Source of the DNA: CSSed11-175R1 sp041685735 | GTDB taxonomy: Bacteria; Actinomycetota; Nitriliruptoria; Nitriliruptorales; Nitriliruptoraceae | NCBI GenBank assembly: GCA_041685735.1 | Contig: JAWLFE010000001.1 | Span: 74,523-138,522 of the forward strand | DNA length: 64,000 nt | Reading direction: 5' to 3' | Shown: piece after piece, positions 7,450 to 16,448 of the stretch | Numbering within the stretch: the first letter of the stretch is position 1 | Layout: each line of letters opens with the position of its first letter | The notes under the pieces: generated by a model | Told to the model about the DNA's origin: nothing | Seen by the model: only the letters and a program-made list of their open reading frames with translations | Database searches by the model: none | Position numbers and translations under genes: made by a program

Positions 7450-9341
7450 TGGCGGACACGATGACGACGCAGCCCACGGCAACCGCGGACGGTCCACCCG
7501 AGGCGACGGTGCTGGCAGCCGCCATCGAGTGGCGTCGCACGCTCGGCTACGGCGCGCTCGGTGCCGCGACGATGGCGTTCATCGCCATGATCGGGATGTA
7601 CGCCACCTTCGACAACCGCCTCCTGATCGTGCCGATCCTCAGCCTGGGTGCCCTGGTCTACTTCGGTGTCCCCCTGACGATGGGCTACCTGGCCGGTGCG
7701 GTCAAGGTGGTACCCGGACGTCCGACCCGCGGTCATGGACCGATCGACCTGGCCGCCGGCGCGATCGTCGGCGTGCTGAGCTCGATCGGCCCGCTGGTCG
7801 TCGTGGCGCTGCTCAGCACCGACTTCAACATCCGGCAGACGTTCCCGAACATGTCGCCAGCACAGCGCGAGCTGCTGCTGTTCGGCCAGTCGACCGGCAG
7901 CGGTTCGCTGACGCTGATCGGTGTCACGGTCGTCGCCGCGGTCCTCGGAGCCGCGTTCCACCTCATCCACGGGAAGTTCCGTCATGCGATCGTCATCGGG
8001 GTCGAGACGATCGTGGTGCTGTCGCTGATCGAACTGATCATGCGCAACTTCCTGGACAACCTCGGGCTGACCTTCCTGCACCGCGCGGTGTGGGTGACCA
8101 ACTCCGGGCTACGCCTGATCCCCGCGGTGCTCATCTTCCTGCTCGCCGCGGTGCTGTCCTACTCCCTGTCGGGTCGGGGGACGCAGGTCAAGCAGAAGCT
8201 CACCGAACAGTCGCAGGAGTCGCGCGCCAAGTCCGCGATCGCGATCGCTGTGGGCCTGGTGATCCTGGTGGTGGCGCCCATGCTGGTCGGAAGTCTGGTC
8301 AACGAGTTGTTCGTCAACGTCGGGCTGTTCCTGCTGATGGCGCTCGGACTCAACATCGTGATCGGCTACGCCGGGATGCTGCACCTGGGCTACGTGGCCT
8401 TCTTCGCGGTCGGGGCGTACGGCACGGCGCTGTTGACCTCGCCGCTCGCGCCGTCGTTCGCCTTCGAGATGACCTGGTGGGTGGCGCTGCCGATCGTCGT
8501 GGTCGCGGCGACGATCGCGGGGCTGTTGATCGGTGCACCGGTCGTCGGGCTGCGTGGCGACTACCTGGCGATCGTCACCCTCGGTTTCGGCGAGATCATC
8601 CGCATCGGCGTGCTCTCCGACTGGTGGGGCCCGTACTTCGGTGGCGCGCAGGGCGTCCAACAGGTCCCCGGCGTCGACTTCGGCTTCGTCGAGGTGCGGG
8701 GTGTCGATCCCCGGGCGATGTTCTACGTGACGGCGGCCTTCGTGATCGTCGCGGCCTACGCATCGTGGCGGTTGCAGCACTCCCGGACGGGACGGTCGTG
8801 GGCTGCGCTGCGCGAGGACGAGACCACCGCGCAGGTGATGGGGATCGACACCGCCAAGGCGAAGTTGCTGGCGTTCGTGATCGGTGCCATCTTCGCGTCG
8901 TTCGCGGGCTCGTTGTTCGCGTCCAAGGTCGGCTCGGTCTTCCCCTCGAGCTTCGACCTGCTCGTGTCGATCATCGTGCTGGTCGTGGTGATCGTGGGAG
9001 GCATGGGGCACATCCCCGGGGTGATGGTCGGTGCGATCGTGCTGATCGGGGTCCTCGGTGGACCGACCCAGCCGGGCATCCTGCAGGAGCTCGGCGAGTA
9101 CAAGCTGCTGATCTACGGCGCGATCCTGGTCTACATGATGCTCGAGAAGCCGGAGGGGCTGGTGCCGTCCCTGGCCAGATCCCGGGAGCTGCATGGTGAG
9201 GAAGCCCAGCAGGATGCCTGGTTCGACAAGAAGGGCAACCTGCTGGAGGGCGGCCCGCCCGCAGATGGTGAGGCGATCAGGGCAGGCGCCGTCGACGGCT
9301 CGCCGGACGATGCCAAGCCGACCGAGGAAGGTGAGCGCTGA
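7449..9341 (+). CDS. Liv-type ABC transporter permease (LivM-like) with long N-terminal extension
   Basis: This is the second pore subunit. At 630 residues it is much longer than a usual LivM (about 300-430). Residues 1-250 form an additional membrane region with roughly six hydrophobic segments. The BPD_transp_2 core begins near residue 270 (LFLLMALGLNIVIGYAGMLHLG) and contains the ATPase-coupling loop TGRSWAALREDETTAQVMGI. A charged cytoplasmic tail of about 60 residues ends the protein. The ATG at 7449 shares a base with the livH-like stop, and its own stop overlaps the ATPase start in the same way. The extra N-terminal membrane part is seen in some actinobacterial relatives, and its role is unknown. 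Confidence 0.9.
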   Translation: MADTMTTQPTATADGPPEATVLAAAIEWRRTLGYGALGAATMAFIAMIGMYATFDNRLLIVPILSLGALVYFGVPLTMGYLAGAVKVVPGRPTRGHGPIDLAAGAIVGVLSSIGPLVVVALLSTDFNIRQTFPNMSPAQRELLLFGQSTGSGSLTLIGVTVVAAVLGAAFHLIHGKFRHAIVIGVETIVVLSLIELIMRNFLDNLGLTFLHRAVWVTNSGLRLIPAVLIFLLAAVLSYSLSGRGTQVKQKLTEQSQESRAKSAIAIAVGLVILVVAPMLVGSLVNELFVNVGLFLLMALGLNIVIGYAGMLHLGYVAFFAVGAYGTALLTSPLAPSFAFEMTWWVALPIVVVAATIAGLLIGAPVVGLRGDYLAIVTLGFGEIIRIGVLSDWWGPYFGGAQGVQQVPGVDFGFVEVRGVDPRAMFYVTAAFVIVAAYASWRLQHSRTGRSWAALREDETTAQVMGIDTAKAKLLAFVIGAIFASFAGSLFASKVGSVFPSSFDLLVSIIVLVVVIVGGMGHIPGVMVGAIVLIGVLGGPTQPGILQELGEYKLLIYGAILVYMMLEKPEGLVPSLARSRELHGEEAQQDAWFDKKGNLLEGGPPADGEAIRAGAVDGSPDDAKPTEEGER

Positions 9342-10141
9342 TGACCGCGATCCTGGAGGTCAGGGACCTCAAGAAGATCTTCGGCGGGGTCGCGGCGCTC
9401 GATGGCGTCGACCTCCACGTCGACGAACGCGAGATCGTCTCGGTGATCGGGCCGAACGGTGCCGGCAAGACCTCGCTGTTCAACGTGATCAGTGGCCTGT
9501 TCCCGCCGGACGGTGGCACGATCAGCTTCAAGGGCGAGGACATCGCCGGCCTGCAACCCAACCAGATCACCGAACGCGGTCTGGCGCGCACGTTCCAGAA
9601 CGTCAAGCTGTTCCCGAACCTGACCGTGCTGGAGAACGTCATGGTGGGCCAGCACTGCCGCAACAAGTCGGGGGCGTGGGACGCGATCCTGCAGACCCCC
9701 CGGTTCAAGCGGGAGGAGAAGGAGATCGAGGAGAAGGCCAAGGACATCCTGTCGTTCTTCGGGACCCGGCTGTCCGGCTACCGCCACAACCAGCCGGCCT
9801 TCGCGCTGTCCTACGCCAACCGGCGACGGTTGGAGATCGCCCGGGCGATGGCCACGGAACCCGACCTGCTGCTCCTGGATGAGCCCACCGCCGGCATGAA
9901 CCCGCGCGAGACCACGGAACTGACCGAGCTGATCGGTCGGCTGCGCTCCGATCGTGGGTTCACCGTGGCGCTGATCGAACACGACATGAAGCTGGTCGGT
10001 GACGTCTCCGACCGGGTGGTCGTCCTCGACCACGGGGTGAAGCTGATCGAGGGCGACTACAAGACGGTCTCGACCGACGACGCGGTCATCGAGGCCTACC
10101 TCGGCCGACCCGCCGACCGTGACCAGGAGGCGAGCGCATGA
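9341..10141 (+). CDS. Liv-type ABC transporter ATPase (LivG-like)
   Basis: This is one of the two cytoplasmic ATP-binding subunits that drive the importer. The 266-residue protein has Walker A GPNGAGKTS at about 37-45. The family-specific Q-loop region GLARTFQNVKLFPNLT follows. The divergent ABC signature is LSYANRRRLEIARA, and Walker B is LLLLDEP with D180. Next comes the switch histidine in LIEHDMKLV, and the C-terminal BCA_ABC_TP_C tail ends in IEAYLG. LivG/BraF subunits typically lack the LSGGQ consensus, as here. It overlaps both neighbours by 1-4 bp. Confidence 0.93.
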   Translation: MTAILEVRDLKKIFGGVAALDGVDLHVDEREIVSVIGPNGAGKTSLFNVISGLFPPDGGTISFKGEDIAGLQPNQITERGLARTFQNVKLFPNLTVLENVMVGQHCRNKSGAWDAILQTPRFKREEKEIEEKAKDILSFFGTRLSGYRHNQPAFALSYANRRRLEIARAMATEPDLLLLDEPTAGMNPRETTELTELIGRLRSDRGFTVALIEHDMKLVGDVSDRVVVLDHGVKLIEGDYKTVSTDDAVIEAYLGRPADRDQEASA

Positions 10142-10920
10142 GTACCGGCATCCAGGAGACCGCGGATGGGATCGTCGAACCGGAACCCGACGGCCGCACG
10201 CCGGTGCTCGAGTTCCGCGACATCAACACCTACTACGGGGCGGTGCACATCCTCAAGGATGTGAACATGAAGATCTATCCGGGCGAGATGGTCTGTCTGC
10301 TCGGCGGGAACGCGTCCGGCAAGACCACCACGCTCAAGACGATCCTCGGCATGGTCGAACCCGCATCGGGTCAGGTGCTGATCGACGGCGAGTCCGTCAA
10401 CGGCCGGGTGACCGCTGACCGGGTCTCCCTGGGCGTGTCGATGGTCCCGGAGAACCGGCGCCTGTTCAAGCGCATGACGGTCAAGGAGAACCTCGACATC
10501 GGGGCGTACCTGCGCAACGACGACGAGAAGGACGCCGACCTCGACCGGATCTTCGAGATGTTCCCCCGGGTCAAGGAGCGGTTGAGTCAGAAGGCCGGCA
10601 CGCTGTCGGGCGGTGAGCAGCAGATGGTCGCGGTCGGGCGCGCCCTGATGGCACGCCCGAAGGTGCTGCTGATGGATGAGCCCTCGATGGGACTCGCGCC
10701 CGTGCTCGTCGCGCAGAACTTCGAGATCATCCAGCAGATCAACGACGCCGGGACCACGGTGTTCATGGTCGAGCAGAACGCGAACATGGCCCTGTCCATC
10801 GCGGATCGCGGCTACGTGCTGCAGACCGGCGAGATCGTGTTGGCCGACTTCGCCAAGGGCCTGCTGGCCAACCCGCAGATGCGTGAGGCCTACCTCGGTG
10901 AGGCGGGCGAGGGCCGCTAG
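10138..10920 (+). CDS. Liv-type ABC transporter ATPase (LivF-like)
   Basis: This is the second ATPase of the importer. The 260-residue chain has Walker A GGNASGKTTT (about 56-65), signature LSGGEQQMVAVGRAL, Walker B VLLMDEPSMGLAP and the switch histidine position replaced by Gln in FMVEQNA, as is normal for LivF. The fourth Walker A residue is Ala rather than Gly, which still fits GxxxxGK[ST]. It starts at ATG 10138 overlapping the previous stop and ends the operon 9 bp before a convergent gene. No terminator fits in that gap. Confidence 0.93.
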   Translation: MSTGIQETADGIVEPEPDGRTPVLEFRDINTYYGAVHILKDVNMKIYPGEMVCLLGGNASGKTTTLKTILGMVEPASGQVLIDGESVNGRVTADRVSLGVSMVPENRRLFKRMTVKENLDIGAYLRNDDEKDADLDRIFEMFPRVKERLSQKAGTLSGGEQQMVAVGRALMARPKVLLMDEPSMGLAPVLVAQNFEIIQQINDAGTTVFMVEQNANMALSIADRGYVLQTGEIVLADFAKGLLANPQMREAYLGEAGEGR

Positions 10921-10929
10921 CCCGCCGGG

Positions 10930-12090
10930 TCACCCGAGGATGCGTGCGTCGCCCCAGCCGCTGGCCAGACCTGCGCCGGTGGCGAAGCGATGCGGGGTGA
11001 ACGGCTCCAGCCCCGGATCCGGATCACCGAGCACCAGGTCCGCGACGTACCGGCCGAGCCCGGGTGCCAGCTTGAACCCGTGACCGCTGGTGCCGGCGTC
11101 GATGAACACGCCGTCGGCGATCTCGCCGATCACCGGCTGCCAGTCCGGACTGACGTCGTAGAGGCTGGCCCAGCCCCCACGCGGCTCGATCTCCTCCAGA
11201 CCCGGCAGCCGGCGGATGACCTTGGTGGCCAGTTCCTCGCTCTCCTCGTCGAGCAGCCGGTCGTCGATGGCGTCGGGATCGTCGATCGTGGGGGACGGCG
11301 TGAGCGGGCCGACGATGAAATGGTCGGAGCGCTCGGGTTTGGCGTAGTAGCCCTGCACGATGTCCGCGAAGACGTGCTCGATACGGGCAGCCGGGCCCCA
11401 CCCGTAGGTCGCGACCACGTGCCGTTCCGCGGTCAGGGGCAGTTCCGCGCCGACCTGGGCTGCCAGCGGTCCGCTCCAGGGGCCGGCGGCGATCAGCAGG
11501 CGGTCGACACCGACCGACGTGCCGTCCGCGAGGTGGATGATCGTGCCGCGATCGCCGTGGTGTTCCAGGCGCGCCACCTCGGTGTTGCGGCGGACCTCGA
11601 CGCCGGTGTCGCGGGCACGGGCCACGAGTCCCTGCGTGGTCAGGACGGGATCGGCGTAGCCGGCGTCCCGCTCCCACCCGCCGATCCCGACCCCGGTCAG
11701 GTCGAAGGCGGGGAACCGGTCGGCCAACGCGTCGACGTCCAGCGCGTCGGTGATCGTCCCGATGGCGGTCAGTGCCTGGGCGGTGCGGCGGACCTCCTCG
11801 ATGTCCTCAGGACCGTGGAGGAACAACCCGCCGGTGCGGTGGTAGCCGGCGTCGTGCCCGCCGGTGACCTCGGCGAATCGGTCGAGCAGATCCAGCGACT
11901 CGCGCGCCACCTGCGCCAGGAACGGGTTGGTGTAGTAGGCCCGGCAGACCGCGCTCGAGCGTCCCGTCGGTCCGCCCGCGATGTCGCCCCGTTCGAAGAG
12001 CATGGTCGACACACCCCGGTCGCCCAGGTGGAACGCGGCGCTGGCTCCGTGCACCCCGCCACCGATGATCCCGACGTCGACGTGGTCCAT
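10930..12090 (-). CDS. FAD-dependent oxidoreductase of the DAO/sarcosine-oxidase-beta family
   Basis: DAO-family flavoproteins oxidise amino groups of small amines such as sarcosine, glycine or proline. The 386-residue product opens with the dinucleotide-binding motif IIGGGVHGASAAFHL, followed by GDIAGGPTGRSSAVCRAYY at the flavin site. It ends with the conserved FIDAGTSGHGFKLAPGLG, which closes over FAD. No signal peptide is present, so it is cytoplasmic. It is the last gene of a three-gene minus-strand set with an ornithine-cyclodeaminase-like protein and a second DAO-family enzyme. The substrate is not predictable. Sarcosine oxidase beta-like is the nearest general label. Confidence 0.85.
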   Translation of the reverse strand: MDHVDVGIIGGGVHGASAAFHLGDRGVSTMLFERGDIAGGPTGRSSAVCRAYYTNPFLAQVARESLDLLDRFAEVTGGHDAGYHRTGGLFLHGPEDIEEVRRTAQALTAIGTITDALDVDALADRFPAFDLTGVGIGGWERDAGYADPVLTTQGLVARARDTGVEVRRNTEVARLEHHGDRGTIIHLADGTSVGVDRLLIAAGPWSGPLAAQVGAELPLTAERHVVATYGWGPAARIEHVFADIVQGYYAKPERSDHFIVGPLTPSPTIDDPDAIDDRLLDEESEELATKVIRRLPGLEEIEPRGGWASLYDVSPDWQPVIGEIADGVFIDAGTSGHGFKLAPGLGRYVADLVLGDPDPGLEPFTPHRFATGAGLASGWGDARILG

Positions 12091-12141
12091 GGGTCCTCCA
12101 GGCAGACTCGTGATGATCGGCCGGCACCCTAGCTTCGGGGT

Positions 12142-12153
12142 CCCCGGCCGGGG
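12142..12153 (-). terminator. Palindrome between the cyclodeaminase-like and oxidoreductase genes
   Basis: A perfect 12-bp palindrome CCCCGGCCGGGG sits immediately after the stop of the cyclodeaminase-like gene. It has no loop and no T-run, so it is at best a weak terminator or RNA-stability element within the operon. Confidence 0.25.
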
Positions 12154-12154
12154 A

Positions 12155-13072
12155 TCAGGCGGTGTGGATGGCCCGCGCGACGATCAGGTCCTCGTAGGCG
12201 TGACCGACGGATGAGAACAGGGTGCGGTCGCCGGTCGAGGTCCGCACGGGGGCGCCGTCCCGCAGGAGTTCGGTCAGGTCCGCGACGATCGACTCCCGGT
12301 TCCAGCCGCCCTCGGACTCGGCGAGCAGCAGGTCCCCCTTCTCGGTGAGCGCCGCCTCGCGGAGTTCCACCACGACGCGGCTGCCGATGACGGTCGCGGC
12401 GTCGACCTCCTGCAGATCCGGACGGTAGGCACCGATCGCGTTGACGTGGATGCCCTCTGGGAGCATCGAGCCGTCGAAGACCGGTGTCGCGCTGGATGTG
12501 CAGGTGCAGACGATGTCCGAGGTCGCGACGTCGGCCGGCGTCCCCGGTCGCACCTCGACATCGAGGTGGTCGGTCGCGAAGGTGAGGAACGCATCGACGG
12601 ACTCGGACCGTGGTGCGACGATGCGGACCTCGGTGAGGTCACGGACCGCCGCCATGGCCAACAGGTGGGACCGACCCTGGGCTCCCGCGCCGAAGATCGT
12701 CAGTCGCGCCGCGTCGGGTCGGGCCAGGTGCCGGGTCGCGAGTCCCGATACCGCCGCGGTCCGCAACTCCGTGAGCGCACGGCCCTCGATCGAGGCCTCG
12801 GGCTCCAGGCCCGGCGGGACGAACAGCGTGTAGACCCCGTTGATGAAGGACCTGCCCCGCGCCGGGTTGTCCGGGTCCAGCGAGACCATCTTGACCCCGG
12901 CCCAGCCGTCGGCCATCGCGGGCATGACCAGCAGGTCGCGCCCGTCCTCGCGCAGGTGGAGCCGCTGTGGTCCCTCGGCGAAACCGTTGGCGCCGATCGC
13001 CTGTTCCAACGCATCGATCGCGTCGACCATCGGCAGGCGCTCCCAGACCTCGGGGGCATCGATGTGCTGCAC
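12155..13072 (-). CDS. Ornithine cyclodeaminase / mu-crystallin family protein
   Basis: Members are NAD(P)-dependent enzymes that act on imines or amino acids: ornithine or lysine cyclodeaminases, ketimine reductases, alanine dehydrogenase of the Archaeoglobus type. The 305-residue product has the family layout. A substrate lysine region GVKMVSLDPDNPARG comes first, then a Rossmann motif LTIFGAGAQGRSHLLA near residue 128 and a C-terminal SSVGHAYEDLIVA. The 30-bp gap to the upstream DAO-family gene and 64-bp gap downstream suggest one transcript. Its position between two amine oxidases suggests it handles the imine or keto product, which is inference. Confidence 0.85.
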   Translation of the reverse strand: MQHIDAPEVWERLPMVDAIDALEQAIGANGFAEGPQRLHLREDGRDLLVMPAMADGWAGVKMVSLDPDNPARGRSFINGVYTLFVPPGLEPEASIEGRALTELRTAAVSGLATRHLARPDAARLTIFGAGAQGRSHLLAMAAVRDLTEVRIVAPRSESVDAFLTFATDHLDVEVRPGTPADVATSDIVCTCTSSATPVFDGSMLPEGIHVNAIGAYRPDLQEVDAATVIGSRVVVELREAALTEKGDLLLAESEGGWNRESIVADLTELLRDGAPVRTSTGDRTLFSSVGHAYEDLIVARAIHTA

Positions 13073-13102
13073 GTCGGCGGTCCTTGTGTCGGGAGCGGGT
13101 GG

Positions 13103-14248
13103 TCAGATGATGTGGCGCTCGTGGCGACGGTGCCCCCCCGCGAACCGGTCGTCGCGCAGCGGGTCGATGTCGATCGACCGCGAGCGGCCGTGCAGGAGCT
13201 CATCCCGGACGACCTCGCCGACGGCGGCAGCGTGCTGGACGCCGTGACCGGAGAACCCGGACGCGTGGATCCAGGTCGGAGCGCTGCTCGATGCTCCGAG
13301 GATCGCGTTGTGATCGGGGGTCATCTCGTAGTAGCCGTACCAACTGGCCCGCTGATCGAGTTCCTCGTCGGCGAACCAGGGGAAGCGGGCCATCGCCGCC
13401 TCCATGGTCGGCTCCAGCCACTCCCAGTCGATACCCGTGGCGAAGCCCGGCTCTTCGTCGGGGTTCGACCGCCCGAACAGCAGGCGGTCCCCCTCGCTGC
13501 GGTAGTACAACCCGGTGGCCGCGTCCACCGTCAGGGGTGTGGTCGGACGGTCCTGCCGGGGGCCCGTCAGGAAGATCATGCGACGTGCGGGCGTCACCGG
13601 GGTGTCGATGCCGGCGAGGCGCCCGACCTCACCCGCCCAGCACCCGGCCGCGTTCACCACAGCCCCCGCCCGCAGCCGGTCGTCGCCGACAGCCAGCTCC
13701 CACCCGTCGCCGTCGGGGCTGATGCCCGTGACCTCGCTGCGCAGCCGCACGGTGGCGCCGCGATCGCGCGCCAGCCCGAGGTAGGTCGTCGTGACCGAGT
13801 TGGGGTCGACGACGCCGTCGATCGGCCCGAAGGTCGCGCCCGCCAGCCCCGTCGGGTCGAACGGCAGGAAGCGGGCCAGGGCCTCGTCGATGTCCAGGAC
13901 CTCGATCGGGGCATCGAGCTCACGTTGTACCTCGACCCCGTCGAGGTGGGCGTCCCAGGACTCCTCGGGGACCAGGAACAGGTACCCGACCGGTCGGTAG
14001 CCGCTGTCCGTGCCGTACAGCTCGGGGAACCGGGCGTACTGCCGGATACTGGCCAAGGACAGCGCGACGTTGACAGGTTCGACGAACTGCACGCGCACGC
14101 CCGCGGCACTCAGGCCGGTGGAGCCCATGGCGGGGGACTCCTCGCGCTCGAGCACCGCCACCGAGCGACCCGCTTCGGCCAGCCGGAACGCGCAGGCCGC
14201 ACCGATGATGCCACCCCCGATGACCGCGATGTCCACCCGGTCGGTCAT
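13103..14248 (-). CDS. FAD-dependent oxidoreductase of the DAO family (second copy)
   Basis: A 381-residue flavoprotein related to, but not a recent copy of, the one at 10930-12090. The N-terminus reads VDIAVIGGGIIGAACAFRLAEAG, followed by EREESPAMGSTGLSAAGVRVQF, which contains the flavin-contact Ser/Thr segment. The C-terminus has HASGFSGHGVQHAAAVGEVV. The start is ATG at 14248, chosen because AGGAG lies about 9 bases upstream in the mRNA. The open frame continues 56 codons further but those residues have no family character. It is the first gene of the minus-strand oxidase/cyclodeaminase/oxidase set and divergent from the DNA-repair gene. The substrate is unknown. Confidence 0.85.
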   Translation of the reverse strand: MTDRVDIAVIGGGIIGAACAFRLAEAGRSVAVLEREESPAMGSTGLSAAGVRVQFVEPVNVALSLASIRQYARFPELYGTDSGYRPVGYLFLVPEESWDAHLDGVEVQRELDAPIEVLDIDEALARFLPFDPTGLAGATFGPIDGVVDPNSVTTTYLGLARDRGATVRLRSEVTGISPDGDGWELAVGDDRLRAGAVVNAAGCWAGEVGRLAGIDTPVTPARRMIFLTGPRQDRPTTPLTVDAATGLYYRSEGDRLLFGRSNPDEEPGFATGIDWEWLEPTMEAAMARFPWFADEELDQRASWYGYYEMTPDHNAILGASSSAPTWIHASGFSGHGVQHAAAVGEVVRDELLHGRSRSIDIDPLRDDRFAGGHRRHERHII

Positions 14249-14414
14249 CGTGGTGCGCTCCTGTCGGTCGGGGCCATGCGGAGCAACGTAGACGTCGTGG
14301 GGGACCCCGGTCGAACCCGTGTGGGACGCGTCGACATCGGGTCCCGCCAGGGAGGCCAGCACGATGTCCGGAACCCGCGAGCGCCAGCGGCGTCGAGGTG
14401 GCAGGCTCCGCACC

Positions 14415-15881
14415 ATGCTCGACGATCCCGACCGCTGCTACGCCGCGCTGCAGGCGCGCGACCCCCGTTTCGACGGGTGGTTCGTGGTCGGCGTGACCAG
14501 TACCGGGATCTACTGCCGGCCGAGCTGCCCGGCCCTGCCTGCACGACGGGACCGGGTGCGGTTCCTGGCGACCGCAGCCGCCGCCCAGCGGGAGGGGTTC
14601 CGGGCCTGCAAGCGGTGCCGTCCCGATGCCAGTCCCGGGTCGCCGGCCTGGGATCACCGGGCTGACCTGGTCGCCCGCGCCATGCGGCTGATCGCCGATG
14701 GCGTCGTCGACCGCGTTGGCGTCGACGGCCTGGCGGCCAGGCTCGGCTACTCCGCCCGGCACCTCAACCGCCAGCTGGTGGAGGAGGTCGGGGCGGGCCC
14801 TCTGGCGCTGGCACGCGCACAACGGGCGCAGACGGCGCGGGTGCTGATCGAGACCACCGACCTGTCCTTCGTCGAGGTGGCCTTCGCCGCGGGGTTCGGC
14901 AGCGTCCGACAGTTCAACGAGATGGTGCGTACCGTCTTCGCGACCACCCCGACGGTCCTGCGCGAGCGTGCGGGCCGCGGCGACACCGGTGGTGGTGAGG
15001 TCCTGCACCTGCGGTTGGCCCATCGCCCGCCAGCCGCGCTGGAGCCGGTGTTCGCCCACCTGGCTGCCCGTGCTGTACCGGACCTGGAGGTCATGGTGGC
15101 GCCGGACCGGTACCGACGCAGCCTGCGGTTGCCGCACGGCAGCGGCGTCGTCGAGCTCACGGCCGAACCGGAGTGCGTGGCGGCGCACCTGCAGGTCGAC
15201 GACCTCCGGGACCTCGGCGCGGCCGTGCAACGCTGTCGCCGGCTGTTCGACCTCGATGCCGACCCCATGGCGGTGGACGAGCGGCTGGCCGCGGACCCGG
15301 TGATGGCCCGTCTGGTCGCTGCCGTCCCCGGGATGCGGGTCCCACACGGCGTCGACCCGTTCGAGGCCGCGGTCCGGATCGTGCTCGGCCAACAGGTCAG
15401 TGTGGCGGGCGCGAGACGCTTCGCGCAGCGGCTGGTCGCACGGTTCGGTGACCGGCTCGAACGGCCCTGGGATGGGGTCACGGTCCGCTTCCCCGACGCG
15501 GCGACCCTGGCGACCGCGGACCTGGGTTCGATCGGTCTGACGGGACGCCGTGCGGCGACGCTCCGCACCCTGGCAACGGAGGTGGCCACCGGTGCGCTGG
15601 ACCTCGACGTCGGCGCGGACCGCCGGACGACGCTGGAGGCACTCGGTCATCTGCCGGGCATCGGGCCGTGGACGGTCCAGATGGTGGCGCTGCGGGCGCT
15701 GGGTGATCCGGACGCCTTCCCGGCGACCGATCTGGTGCTGCGACGGGCCGCAGGGCAACTCGGGCTCCCGGCGCATCCGTCCCTCCTCACGGCACGCGCG
15801 GCGGGGTGGCGGCCGTGGCGCGCGGTTGCGGCACACCACCTCTGGCAGCACGCGGCGAGCGTCTCCCGACGCGCCGCCTGA
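14415..15881 (+). CDS. Ada-AlkA fusion: methylphosphotriester acceptor/AraC regulator with 3-methyladenine glycosylase
   Basis: This is a bifunctional DNA-alkylation response protein. Residues 1-75 form the Ada zinc domain with C34, C38, C65 and C68 (TGIYCRPSC, ACKRCRP). C34 would accept a methyl group from DNA phosphotriesters. Residues 85-180 are an AraC-type pair of helix-turn-helices. Residues 190-488 are an AlkA-like glycosylase with the HhH segment LPGIGPWTVQM and the catalytic Asp in FPATD (about residue 439). The 488-residue length fits this known actinobacterial fusion. The start at 14415 is chosen for homology. An in-frame ATG at 14364 would add a basic 17-residue leader. It is followed 20 bp later by an O6-alkylguanine transferase, so both are probably induced together by methylated Ada. 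Confidence 0.94.
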   Translation: MLDDPDRCYAALQARDPRFDGWFVVGVTSTGIYCRPSCPALPARRDRVRFLATAAAAQREGFRACKRCRPDASPGSPAWDHRADLVARAMRLIADGVVDRVGVDGLAARLGYSARHLNRQLVEEVGAGPLALARAQRAQTARVLIETTDLSFVEVAFAAGFGSVRQFNEMVRTVFATTPTVLRERAGRGDTGGGEVLHLRLAHRPPAALEPVFAHLAARAVPDLEVMVAPDRYRRSLRLPHGSGVVELTAEPECVAAHLQVDDLRDLGAAVQRCRRLFDLDADPMAVDERLAADPVMARLVAAVPGMRVPHGVDPFEAAVRIVLGQQVSVAGARRFAQRLVARFGDRLERPWDGVTVRFPDAATLATADLGSIGLTGRRAATLRTLATEVATGALDLDVGADRRTTLEALGHLPGIGPWTVQMVALRALGDPDAFPATDLVLRRAAGQLGLPAHPSLLTARAAGWRPWRAVAAHHLWQHAASVSRRAA

Positions 15882-15901
15882 CCGACACGACAGGATCCCC
15901 G

Positions 15902-16384
15902 ATGCATCATGTTCGCTACGACCGACTTCCGAGCCGCCTCGGCGACCTGCTGGTCACCGATCACGGTCGGGGGCTCAGCGGGCTGTACTTCCCCGACCAT
16001 CGGCGGGGGCCGGAAGTTGCGTCCGCGTGGCGCGAGGACCCCGCGCCGTTCCGGGACCTCGCGGACCTGCTCGAGGTCTACCTGCGGGGGGAGCCGGTGC
16101 GCTTCGAGGTGCCGCTCGACCTGCGGGGGACCGCGTTCCAGGTGGAGGTCTGGGAGGAGCTCCGGCAGGTCCCGTCGGGATCGACGGTCAGCTACGGCGA
16201 GCTGGCAGCCACCGTCGGTCGCCCGGGTGCTGCACGCGCCGTCGCAGCGGCGGTGGCGCGCAACCCCGTGTCGATCGTCGTGCCCTGCCATCGGGTGGTC
16301 GGCGCGAACGGCGCGCTGACGGGCTACGCCGGTGGGATCGAGCGCAAGCGCGCGCTGTTGTCGCTGGAGCGCGTCACGGTCTGA
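15902..16384 (+). CDS. ogt: Methylated-DNA--protein-cysteine S-methyltransferase
   Basis: This suicide enzyme moves the alkyl group of O6-alkylguanine to its own cysteine. The 160-residue protein has the catalytic IVVPCHRVVG with C129, the upstream helix-turn-helix region VSYGELAATVGRPGAARAVA with the arginine finger, and the closing GYAGGIERKRALL. There is no Ada N-terminal domain, so it is the Ogt-type. The Ada functions are supplied by the fusion gene 20 bp upstream. The open frame continues upstream, but ATG 15902 is where family similarity begins. Confidence 0.95.
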   Translation: MHHVRYDRLPSRLGDLLVTDHGRGLSGLYFPDHRRGPEVASAWREDPAPFRDLADLLEVYLRGEPVRFEVPLDLRGTAFQVEVWEELRQVPSGSTVSYGELAATVGRPGAARAVAAAVARNPVSIVVPCHRVVGANGALTGYAGGIERKRALLSLERVTV

Positions 16385-16448
16385 CCGGACCGTGCCGCCA
16401 GTGATGTTCGGGAACGGTTCCCATCGACGCTTCCGGAGGCGCCGAGGT

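Noticed and set aside
10300..10330. Defective Walker A in the LivF-like ATPase
   Set aside because: GGNASGKTT still satisfies GxxxxGK[ST] and all other ABC motifs are intact.
12446..14665. 739-codon plus-strand frame antisense to the cyclodeaminase-like and DAO genes
   Set aside because: No domain character and mirrors real genes on the other strand.
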